64,000 nucleotides of DNA from Ciona intestinalis (lineage: Eukaryota; Chordata; Ascidiacea; Phlebobranchia; Cionidae), in the NCBI RefSeq assembly GCF_000224145.3, contig NW_004190423.2:127494-191493 (forward strand), read 5' to 3'. Made by a program: the position numbers and the translations under genes. Of the stretch, positions 24,381-36,700 are shown one piece after another. The notes beneath the pieces are model-generated. The model was not told the origin of the DNA, made no database searches, and saw nothing but the letters and a program-made list of their open reading frames with translations. Within the stretch, counting starts at the first letter, position 1. Every line of letters starts with the position of its first letter.

Positions 24381-24728
24381 TGCCCAGTGTCGAGTTACCC
24401 ATGTTATGACAACTGTCAGTGTAGATTCCAGTCACCACAGTGAGCCTTGAACCAGTGACCCTTAAGTCTAAAAACTCTACAATAAACTTATAACATAAAG
24501 AACTGAAAAACTACTTTTCAAAATTTATTAGACACATATTGCACAAGAACATTGAAATTTAAAACTACATTAAAATAAAATTAATAATTTACTTCAATCT
24601 TTTCTATAACACATTAGTAATCATAAATACTTAATATAAATTAACAGAAATGAAAGGAAAAAATTCTGTACCCTATCTACATAAAAATAACATAAAGCAA
24701 CATAAAATACTATAACAGAACATAGAAA

Positions 24729-27700
24729 TCAAATAATATGTTTTAAGTGACTTTTGTTTGGAAAAAACCTTTTTATGAGCGTGAAGAGAAATGTTCTGTG
24801 AGATGGGGAATCCCCTGATGACATCATCATGCATATACCTTCAATAGTTGAGGTGTATGGAGAATATTGTTTGTTGGTGGTTGGCAGTTGTTGCAGGGCT
24901 TGAAAGGCCTAGGGTATGAAAGGTATGTGATTATTTAAACTGCTGCAGCACGGTAAATGCACTAGTTTTTTAACAACTGAACTGCAGTGTTGAAGTGGTT
25001 GATACTGTGAGCAGGGAATTTATAGGAAAGAATAAACACGAGACACACCATATTTATAGCGGCAAAAAAACGATACGAAAAAGGCACTCGTGTACGCTTC
25101 GACGCACACACACGTGGCAGGTCGCGACATTGTTAACACCATAATGCTGGTTATAGACATAAACACAACATGCTTTCTAAAACAGCTCTTCTGGCATTTA
25201 TTTGCTAACCAAGTTTTAACATCCTATACAAGCTGTCCTAATGGGTGAATAACACTCAACACTTAACAGGCAAAATACTTGTAACAATGAAATAAACATC
25301 AAAACCCAAATAAATGGCAGAAAAAACTTAAAGAAAACTATAATGTGTTCACTCACAGCATTGTTTAGTAGTTCACCATAAGTGTATTTACTACTTAAAT
25401 AAACCAACCACAAATACATCGTGCCTGCTTATGAGTTAAGAGTTACCACGTATGTCACTTTGTGATTGCAACCTAAAGACAGTACAAACTACAAACCTTC
25501 TCAGCCTCTTCCAGGGACTCAGTCGTCGTATCCAACCTCGCCAACCATTGCTTCACGTACATGGATAACGCTTTCGCGCTTAATCGGATTTCTGGGAAAC
25601 AAGTTTACCAATTACTCCAGGAAAAATGTGATTCAGGCCAGAGTTGCTCATTATTTTAAAACAAGTTTGTAATTTGAAAATATTTGGAACCTATGCCAGT
25701 ATTACATGCCACCACACTAAACACCCTAAGTAATTAATTAGTAAACATTACAACCAGTATAAAAGTCCAACACCTATGCGCTATATTAATATAATTAAAT
25801 ATTTATTTGGGCAATAACGCTTATACTAAGACACACACATATACATATATATATATGTGGGACATTACAGTATATTACACCACAAAAAATAATAATAAAA
25901 AATAAAATAGAAAATAATAATAAAAAAATGAGTAATAATAAAAAAATGAGCGCCCACTTGTGAAAAGAAGAGAGTAATTAACCGATATTCAGTTGCATGT
26001 CAAATATATATATATGAGATATTATAAATACAACAATATAATACACCACACAAATATATATATATGAGATATTATAAATACAACAATATAATACACCACA
26101 CATATATATATATATGAGATATTATAAATACAACAATATAATACACCACACATATATATATATATGAGATATTATAAATACAACAATATAATACATCACT
26201 CACCCATGGGAATCTGTGATTGCCTACTTATCCCAATGCTCCCAAGTATTCCTGTCTTTACTTTATCTACACCCATCTTATCCAGGGTTGGTAAAATAGA
26301 TGCCACAGTATCATACACACTATGTACGGTGAACCCTGTTATAATACAAGTTGTAGATTGTTAGTTTGTATCATATATAATGCATAATAGAATGGGGGAA
26401 GATGGGATACCTTTTCATTCTATTTTCTCGCTCCATTTGGTAGTAAACAAAGAACATTCAAAGATTTGTAAAACTGTATCCTCACGACTCCCATAGACTG
26501 TTGTTAATTGTTTAAAACACGATCAAAATATCTAAATATTAGGTGCTTAAGGTGTCCCATCTTACCCCACCCTACTACATGTATGTAATAAATATAATGT
26601 ATGTATTCTGCTTCTGTCAAGCATATTTAATATATAAATATATTTTAAACACATCTGCATATCCGTGTTTTAACAATTGTCGTTTTGCTGCTAATTCCCC
26701 CCTTTGCTGTTTTAATTAATTTGATATCCACTATGTATTCAGGAAATAAATAAGTTGATATATATGACATCACAAACATAATAGTGACATACCTGGTTGT
26801 GATTGTGTAGCAACCATCTTCATTATGATGTCACACACATATAGATAATGGTCCCATATGACAAACAACTTGCTCACATCACCTTCACTGTTGATAGATA
26901 GCAAAGTTTCAAATAATCATCCCATAATACTCAAGATAGTAAACACTAACCACAGTGTATGTACCTGGTTATAGTAGGGGACCATGTATAAAAAGGCACA
27001 ATATTTAAAGCCAATGCTAAACCACTGGTTCCTAACCTATGTAGTATAACTAAGGTGCTTTTACATACACAATGCTATATCAGGTTAACAGTTTAAATTT
27101 TAATTGAAACAAGTTATTAGTAACCACCGGGTTATAATTATGAAAAAATCACCCACATAGTAACATACTTGGTAACTCGTAAGCTGGCACGAGGTGTATG
27201 AACACCCGTGTTATAACGACTGTCGTTTTTCGGGCACGCGAGAGTACAGTAACCTACATCACATATTTATGTAGCAATGATGCGATGTAATAGAAGAACG
27301 AATAATTCAAAATATTTTTTAATATGTGGATTTTAAATAACCCCAATAAGCATTAAACGATCAGTTTCACATCGTTATTCTGCAGTATTGCACGCTTAAT
27401 GCCATGGTGTGTTTCGTGGCCACACGGTGTCCTCTTTACCTTGGTTGCCACGACGATAGAAGATATGAGTCAGCGATCGCTGAGTCGCAAAGTTTCTCCC
27501 GATGTGCTGACTCATCATTGATGACATCATCGTTGCCGTAGAAACCATGAATCATATGCTGACTCATGGAATTCACATGGAGTGTGAGGAGATTCCCGTG
27601 AAGCAAACTTGATTTTATGAAATCCTTCATGAAAAATAAAGTTTAAATAAAATAACAGTTCAACCAAATAGTTTGAGAAAAAATCCCCTTCATATTAGCA

Positions 27701-30700
27701 ACTTGTACACACTTATAATACACTTGACAGCAACAACACTACATATAAGCAAAGCATATTATTACTTTCATATTTGCCACTGGTTTATTGAAAGCTCCGA
27801 TAATATTTTCCCACCAACAATGGACGTCGTCTTTGTCACGTGATCGCGCACATGAAGCTGAAACGGGAAATATCATGGATGTAAAGATCATGAAAATATT
27901 ATAACAAAAACACACCACAGAAATATATATAGCGTGGTGTTCTGATTCACACATCTCGTGCTTGCTTGTGGTAATTATATAAATCATGAACGATTAAAGC
28001 TTGTAAATTATCTTTTAACGACTCATCTGACAAGGTTGTTAAACTTGAACCAAAAACAACATGAACTTAAACATATAATACAGCATAGAAGCCTCAAGTA
28101 TCTAACGCTGAGTAGCAGCAATGAGCCTTGATCCAGGTACCCTGATGTTACACCTATGTTACACACCCCTACCCACCATTTAGATAGTTTTGTATGGAAG
28201 CCTCAAGTATTCTTGTAGCGTGATCGGCACAAGTTACAATGTTACAAGCAGCAGTGATGCACGATAACAGTGTTGCCGGAGAAAAACATCGAGATTGAAG
28301 GTAAACACAATCCTGGGAATGATGTTTGTTGGGGTGATATATTTATTGTAAGGTTTCAAATTATATACTTTATTATGTTCTAATATGGTAAAGACAGCCT
28401 GTATGGGACATATAAACTTTGGTCATTTAAAATCACAAATACCAACAATTGCCAGAAGATCTTTTTCACATTTATAATACACCTGGCAACAACAACATAT
28501 ACCAACAATTGCCAGAAGATCTCTTTCACATTTATAATACACCTGGCACCAACAACATATACCAACAATTGCCAGAAGACCTTTTTCACACTTATAATAC
28601 ACCTGGCAACAACAACATATACCAACAATTGCCAGAAGATCTCTTTCACATTTATAATACACCTGGCAGCAACAACATATACCAACCATTGCCAGAAGAT
28701 CTTTTTCACACTTATAATACACCTTGCAGCAACAACATATACCAACCATTGCCAGAAGATCTCTTTCACATTTATAATACACCTGGCAACAACAACATAT
28801 ACCAACAATTGCCAGAAGACCTTTTTCACATTTATAATACACCTGGCAGCAACAACATATACCAACAATTGCCAGAAGATCTCTTTCACATTTATAATAC
28901 ACCTGGCAGCAACAACATATACCAACAATTGCCAGAAGATCTCTTTCACATTTATAATACACCTGGCAACAACAACATATACCAACAATTGCCAGAAGAT
29001 CTCTTTCACATTTATAATACACCTGGCAACAACAACATATACCAACAATTGCCAGAAGATCTCTTTCACATTTATAATACACCTGGCAGCAACAACATAT
29101 ACCAACAATTGCCAGAAGATCTCTTTCACATTTATAATACACCTGGCAGCAACAACATATACCAACAATTGCCAGAAGATCTCTTTCACACTTATAATAC
29201 ACCTGGCAGCAACAACATATACCAACAATTGCCAGAAGATCTCTTTCACACTTATAATACACCTGGCAGCAACAACATATACCAACAATTGCCACGATCT
29301 TTCAACTTATAATACACCTGACAGAAACAACATTTGGACCGTGGCGGCGAGTCCTCACAAGCCGGGCACACACTGTTCCGTGAAAGTACGTTGGTGATTA
29401 ATGACATCACGGGGTCATGAAAGGTCGTGGGGAGAAAGTTTAGAAAGTCGAAGAAAGTTGAGATGAGAGAGGTTAGGTGCGGGGTGTCGGCGGGGTCTGG
29501 GGGTAATGGTAGTGTTAGATCTTGGGAGCGGTGACCATGAATAAGCCTATTCTGCATGTGTGGGCAGAGGTCTTACAGTTTGGCATGCCAAAGTTAAGAT
29601 AAGTGAGGTTTAGTGGTGGGTGTCAACAGGGTCTGTTGGTATTGTTGTGTTAAGGTTGTGGGCATGGGGGCTCGCCATAGATAAGCCTATTCTGCATGTG
29701 GGGTATGGTAATTGCATGGTAACCGCATGGATAACCCTATTCCATTCTATACGATTCCACAACAAGGCACGCCAAGGATGTACGTTTATTACCCCAACAC
29801 CCAGGGTGCTACCATCTAGACCCCACTGAGACAGTTTATAGACACTCAATAATAGAGATTCTATTCTATAGGGGTCATAGTTGGTCTATTATTCCAACAA
29901 CTGAGGTGCTACCACAATGACAACATTAGATATTAAAACTTGACAGCGCGCATAAGGACCACACAACCAACTTACCCCCAGTAGATGCCATCTCAATACT
30001 CTCCATTGTCCGTTCAGTCAACCGACCAACCATCTGTCCCACCACATGTGCCATCTTCCCCACCATATCTTCATGTTTGACCTTCTGTAGGATCCTCCCA
30101 ACACAACGGATGTATGATTGGCGTTTCATCCATATTGATGCTTCGTTTATTATAGGGGGTGGGTAGGAGGAGGAGGTTGCTGGGGGATATGGGGTGGGGG
30201 TTAGTATGGAACACAAGGCTCAAATAAGACCATGATCANNNNNNNNNNNNNNNNNNNNNNNNNNNNNNNNNNNNNNNNNNNNNNNNNNCAACTGGTTGTG
30301 GGTATTGTTGTGGAAATGGGGGCTTGCCATAGATAAGCCTATTCTGCATGTGGGGTATGGTAATTGCATGGTAATTGCATGGATAACCCTATTCTATTCT
30401 ATACGATTTCACAACAAGGCACGCCAAGGATGTACGTTTATTACCCCAACACCCAGGGTGCTACCATCTAGACCCCACTGAGGCAGTTTATGAACACTCA
30501 GAAAAATGTATTCTATAGCTTTAAATAAGGACCCATTACCCCAACGTTATTAATTTATTATTATGAAGTATTCCCCTTTAAATGTAGGTTTATAATATAT
30601 ATTCTAAACTTTGAATACAGGCCTATTAGCCTAACAACAAAGCTCATTATAAAGCATTCCCTTGCTTTATAGACACTCAATAATAGAGATTCTATTCTAT

Positions 30701-33700
30701 AGGGGTCATAGTTGGTCTATTATTCCAACAACTGAGGTGCTACCACAATGACAACATTAGGTATGAAAACTCGACAGCGCGCATAGGGACCACACAACCA
30801 ACTTACCCCCAGTTGAAGTCATCTCAATACTTTCCATTGTCCGTTCAGTCAACCGACCAACCATCTGTCCCACCACATGTGCCGTCTTCCCCACCATATC
30901 CTCATGTTTGACCTTCTGTAGGATCCTCCCAACACAACGGATGTATGATTGGCGTTTCATCCATATTGATGCTTCGTTTATTATAGGGGGTGGGTAGGAG
31001 GACGAGGTTTGCTGGGGGATATGGGGTGGGGGGTTAGTATGGAACACAAGGCTCAAATAAAGACCATGATCACAAAATATAGTAAGGTGGGGGAAGATGG
31101 GACACCTTTAGCACAAAATATCCAGATATCCGGATCGTGTTTTAAACAATTAACAACGGTTTATGGGAGTCGTGGGGATACAGTTTTATAATTCATTAAA
31201 TGTTCTTTGTTTACCACTAAATGGGACAAGAAAATAGAGTTAAAAAGTGTCCCATCTCCCCCCGTCCTACTGTAACATATATTATATCATGCATGTGTTA
31301 TATATGGTGTATCATTACTGGTATATGTGACATTATAGGGTGGTTTGCTGGGGAATATGGGATAGGGGTTAGTAGTTTAGAACACAATGATTAAACAGTG
31401 TATTTTCTATTCTATATGGATGGGGATTTAGGCCGAAGTAGTCCCATTACCAGATTAGACCCATAGACAGTTTCTGGACACTCAGGAAAATATATTTTAT
31501 GACTTTAAATATAGACAAGTCAATAATATATATTCTAAACTTTGAATACAGGCCTATTAGCCCAACAACAAAGCTCATTATAAAGCACTCCCTTGCTGAG
31601 GCAGTTTATATACTTAATAATAGAGATTCTACAGCCTGGGATTTAGCCCAAAGTTGGCCATGACCCAACATAGATAGTTGTAAAGAGCCCTCTTACCTGT
31701 GAGCTTGATCTTTTCTCCTCTCCAACCAACATTAACCTACATGTGACCTTTAGTAACCTCATGGCCATTGTCCTTGGGTCATGCTTGATTGATTTACTCG
31801 CTGGAGCGTGAAGCAGCACAGCCGGCCAAGCGTAACGATCGGAAACGAGGGTGGCGATAAATTCAACTTGGTCGCACTCTATCAACCACCATGGGTAGGT
31901 TTCAACTTGTGTGTATAACTCTAGTAACGCTGGGTGCGTCTCCAATCTCTGTGTGCTGGACCCTGTGTGAGTAGTGGTGTTATACCTCATGCTCGCTGTC
32001 AAGTTAGGATATTTTTAAGAAGTGTCTTGCCCACACATTTGTTTACAATGGTAGCAGCATTGAGCCTTGAACCCTTAAAGTTTAGGTTACTGGCCACTGT
32101 ACCAGTTTAAATACATGCTCACTGTCAGGTTAGGATACTTTCATGTTTATCCTCTGGGGTGGGAAACCAAGGGGTTTAATACACGGGTGTTGCACACCAT
32201 ACATGGTGGCTTCATACACCTCATGCTCACTATCGAGTTATGATACTTAAGCATTAACGCACCAAGTGCAAATAGCAAATGGATGAATCGGCATAATATT
32301 TCCCCCGTCACCGGCAGCCATGTGATGTCATACGACTCAGCATTATTTCCCTCCTGAGTCATGCTTGGCTCGTTGACTCGGCACATTTCAACAATTACTT
32401 TCCATGGGATTTTCGTGACGAGTCGGCATAAAAAGTCCATCTGTGAGTCAGCGTTCATATCGCAGATCTGGAAAATAAATATAAAAGTTTTGGGTTGAGA
32501 AATTTTTCCAACTAATTATTATTTCTTTCTTTAAATAAAGTATTAGTTTATATTTAAAAATAAGTTGTTTAAAACTTGTTATTTATTTGTTATCAAACTA
32601 AATGTTATTTATTTCTTTGAATACAATAGCGGAAATTATATTATTTAAATTAACGAAGAGAAGGGAATAAGCAAAAAAAACAGTCGTTAAAAACAGTCTG
32701 ACCGTGATCTAGTGCTCATAGTTGAACGATTGTAGTGTAAAAAAATACAGTAAGGATCTGGTACTGCAAACCAAGTCTAACCAAGTGTAAGACAATCATT
32801 TCCATAGCATTGCATACCTGGACCATCTGATCCAGAGATTGAATATCAGGGATAAACAACTCCCATGGCAGTGTTGCCAGTGTAAAATGATGCGCATTAA
32901 TAATGTATTGTGGTATAACACCATTAGTATGTATGGTCATCACTGCATATTGGTTCCATATAAATGACAAACGCTGCGATACTGTTGTGTTGTCTCTGTG
33001 GAAAGTTAAGTGGTTAACAATATTGTTTTAGCTTGTTCATTAACATTAGTATTTAATTAATTATATTGTTTTACATGGTTAAAATGTATTTTATAAATTA
33101 ATAATTATTTAAACCATAAATTTGCAATTTAGTTTAGGAAACTATTACATTTTTTAAGACCTTTTACAGATATTACCTTAATAATTAATGAGTAATAAGT
33201 ATAATAATTTTAATTAAATAATTACGAATTAGTCTCGTTACCCCTGCGTGAATTCTTGCAATATTCGTTTAAACGACTCAACAATAATTAACGCTGATTC
33301 ATGATGACTTTCCATCCACGGCCACCGGGAGTCGCTGTGGAAACAACCAATAGGTGGGGGTAGAGAACAACCATTACGTGGGGGTACAGAGCACACATTA
33401 GGTGGGGGTACAGAGCAACCATTAGGTGGGGGTAGAGAGCAACCATTAGGTGGGGGTAGAGAGCAACTATTAGGTAGGGGTAGAGAGCAACCGTTAGGTG
33501 GGGGTAGGGAGCAACCATTAGGTGGGGGTAAAGAGCAAACTTTAGGTTGGGGTAGAGAGCAACCATTAGGTGGGGGTAGAGAGCAACCATTAGGTAGGGG
33601 TAGAGAGCAACCATTAGGTGGGGGTAGGGAGCAACCATTAGGTGGGGGTAAAGAGCAAACTTTAGGTTGGGGTAGAGAGCAACCATTAGGTGGGGGTAGA

Positions 33701-36700
33701 GAGCAATACAGTAGGGTGCTGTTTTATTAGTTGTTATGTTTTTATTATCATATACAACAACTATGAACAGACTTATATCACAAACGTCTAATACAAGGCA
33801 AGACATAAGCAGTGCAAATATGTCAGGCAGTCAGGGTATACAATGCAAGCGAAACGTTGGTACAGTTTAACACATAACCCTAATAACAACAGCGACCAAA
33901 TCTCCTTGGCCCTTGCTAAACATCAATATACACACATAACTACTATGTTTCTTGCTAAATTCTTAAGCGTTATAAACAGATTTACCAACAACAACAGTAA
34001 AACAAAAGCCACTTACCCTGAATCTAAATCACTTATAGGTCGCAACCATGGATCAAATACATTGTACACCATTTGTATTGGCAGCCACCGGGGGTCCTCA
34101 GTGAGCTTCGTCTCGGTGAACAGGAGGGGTATTTGTTGACGTCGCTCAAACACGAGTAAAGTACGCGAGAAATATTCGAATATTTTTGATAATTCTGCCG
34201 TGTAAGGTGACCAGTGTTCGTGGAGGCCTTTCCTGCTGGATTTAGTATAAGTTGTTTATGTGGGTGGTATATTAATCTAAACATATTGGTAACAAAATCT
34301 TTATAGCAAACAAATTGGCATCACCTTAAACTGGATAAGACATAAAAATTGCCAGTTGACAAAATTTAAATGGGTAAAGGACTTCTGTTAGTGTAATGGG
34401 CCAATGGCAGCTAACATTAGTTTTCATGGCAAGCCTTGCCATTAGATCTCATACATATAGAATAAACAATATGCCTATTACCTGACACCCACATGTTGAC
34501 ACATATAAGCAACACCCATGCACGCTCACCTTGCATATTTATTCCCTGTTCGAAACTCTTCAAAATACTTGGTTAACATTTCCATAGAATGAGCGAGGGT
34601 GTTCCAATTTATTTCCATTGAATATTTGCGCGCCTCGTCATTCTCCCCACCAGGAGGGGATAGAGAGTCAGTAAACGAGACAGAGATTAAACTTTGCCAG
34701 CATGCAGGGGTGACATCGTGTGTCCGAGATGCTGGGCATAGATAACATATATAATTATAAAGTTTTAAAATAATGTTAAAGCATATTCAAATAATAAGGA
34801 ATAACTACCTTTCAATCCTCTGCCCATTTTTAACCCCTAACACTTATTTCTACAACTTGCAGAATAAGTTGTAAAAAAAGGTAATGTTACACACATGTCA
34901 TTGAATCCCCTATTTCCATTCAATACCCTATCCTACCCTTTATAAATACCAATCATAAAATGACTCACCTTCCTAAAGCATCCACCATCAACTCAGACCC
35001 TGCCCTTCATATACTCACCCCACCATATTGTACCAATGCTCTTATACTGTACACCACAGCTCTACCACACAACACACCTTCCAACAGAAACATAGTACCC
35101 ACCAATAACTCAGCCCCTACCCCCTTTATGCAACCCCCACCATACTATACTATACTCCTGTCATACTTCCCCTACACCCAACACTTTTATACCATGCACA
35201 CAACACCCCTATACCATACAAACCCACCTTCCAACAGAAACATCATAGTATGCACCAGCAACTCAGCCCCCTTTATATATCCCACCACCTATACTACATT
35301 ATAGCCACCCACACTTTTATACTGTACACCACATCCCTACCTGCTATACTCCACCCCAAGTACCATACAACCCACCTTCTAACAGAAACATCATAGTATC
35401 CACCAGCAACTCAGGGAATCGATATTTGACCAACGAACGCAGATGGTTTAAATAAATCTCATGAACGGCTGAATGTGATGGCTTGTGGGTAATCGCATTC
35501 GTTAGTAAATCCAATCTGGTGGTAAATTAGTAATTCCTAATAAGAATATACTAATTTATAGTGGTATTACGGTATAATGAGCTCAGCTTTCGCACGTGTT
35601 TTGTTTCATACACTTCGTGCCCGCTTACAAGTTACCACGTATGTAACTTTGTGGATGATTGTTTTTGTATGGCTGTCAATTTGGACAACCCATTAGTGAC
35701 CACTGGGTTGGAGCAATTGCTGTTAAGTGTCTTGCCCAGGGACACATACGCCCACAATGGTAGCAGCGTCGATAATAACCAAACCCAATCACATGAAAAT
35801 ACTCACGTATCATTATCATGATACTTCCGTGACTTCATGATACATCCAATGAGACCAATCACGACGTATTTCATTAAATCTTCACGACTTTTCACGGGAG
35901 GCTGAACTTCTTGCAACCAAGACGTGAGCTCAAACTAATAAGAAATATTTTTATTATAAATGTAAACTTTGTTACAAATTGTATGTCTGCATAGAGTGAG
36001 TCCTTAGTATGCCTCACTATAACACCTCACCTATACAAAATAAAAATGCTAAAAATGTAATAAATTAAAGTTGGCATAAACAGTGTATTTTCTATTCTAT
36101 ATGGATGAGGATTTAGGCCAAAGTAGTAGTCCTGGTACCCCCACACTCAGGGTGCTACCATCTAGACCCCACTGAGACAGTTTATGGAACTCAGAAAAAT
36201 ATATTCTATAGCTTTAAATAAGGACAAGAGTTGCCCATTACATAAATAGATGAAATATCATTAATGTAAATGTTTACTTTTATAATGTTTACTTTAATTA
36301 CAGTGTATGTTAATGGTGTTGGTGCATGTTATAAGCTTGAAAGGGATCTATGGCATTTTTGTTTGGTTATATATGTCTATTGTACAGTTGAATGTGGATC
36401 TTTTGTCTTTGGACTAAAATAGTTTTATTCCAACAGTTAGCCAGCCGTGCAGTCTTTATGTTTTATACCAAAGGAACCAAAAGTCTATATCGCATTATGC
36501 CTGGTAGCAGAAGTAACAGATTGTTAAAAAATATATATTTGACCTATAATGAAATATTATCAATCACATCAATAGATTGTATTTTAGTTGGACTTGATTT
36601 TTGTTGATTTAAATAATAGACAACACCCACCTTAGTTATTAAAACAAACAAGACGTCTGGATTATCCGAAGTCGTAGTTGACACCACCTTTACAACCGTG

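Larger units (their letters stand above)
23576..24728. other. TTC5-EPG5 tail-to-tail spacer with candidate poly(A) signals
   Basis: AATAAA at 23930-23935 (plus) lies 355 bp past the TTC5 stop. TTTATT at 24524-24529 is AATAAA on the minus strand, 200 bp past the EPG5 stop. Between them sit a family-E array and a SINE. No coding exon seen. Confidence 0.6.
24729..32995 (-). other. EPG5: EPG5 exon coordinates, block 4 (C-terminal)
   Basis: Exons: 32818-32995, 32263-32467, 31697-31962, 30807-31011 (second copy 29976-30179), 29318-29496, 28177-28312, 27766-27857, 27440-27624, 26793-26887, 26204-26335, 25497-25591, 24729-24908. Phases agree when the 30807-31011 copy is used. The last exon ends ...KSHLKHII-stop. 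Confidence 0.9.

Noticed and set aside
28380..29312. Long ORFs of ~290-300 codons on both strands
   Set aside because: They are products of the 60-bp satellite, whose period is divisible by three; the peptides are pure 20-residue repeats with no conserved domain.
28441..29330. CRISPR-like array
   Set aside because: Contiguous 60-bp units without spacers in a eukaryotic intron; a plain satellite.
33288..33806. 172-codon minus ORF with LYPHLMVA repeats
   Set aside because: 24-bp minisatellite read in frame; it overlaps a real EPG5 acceptor and exon in another frame.
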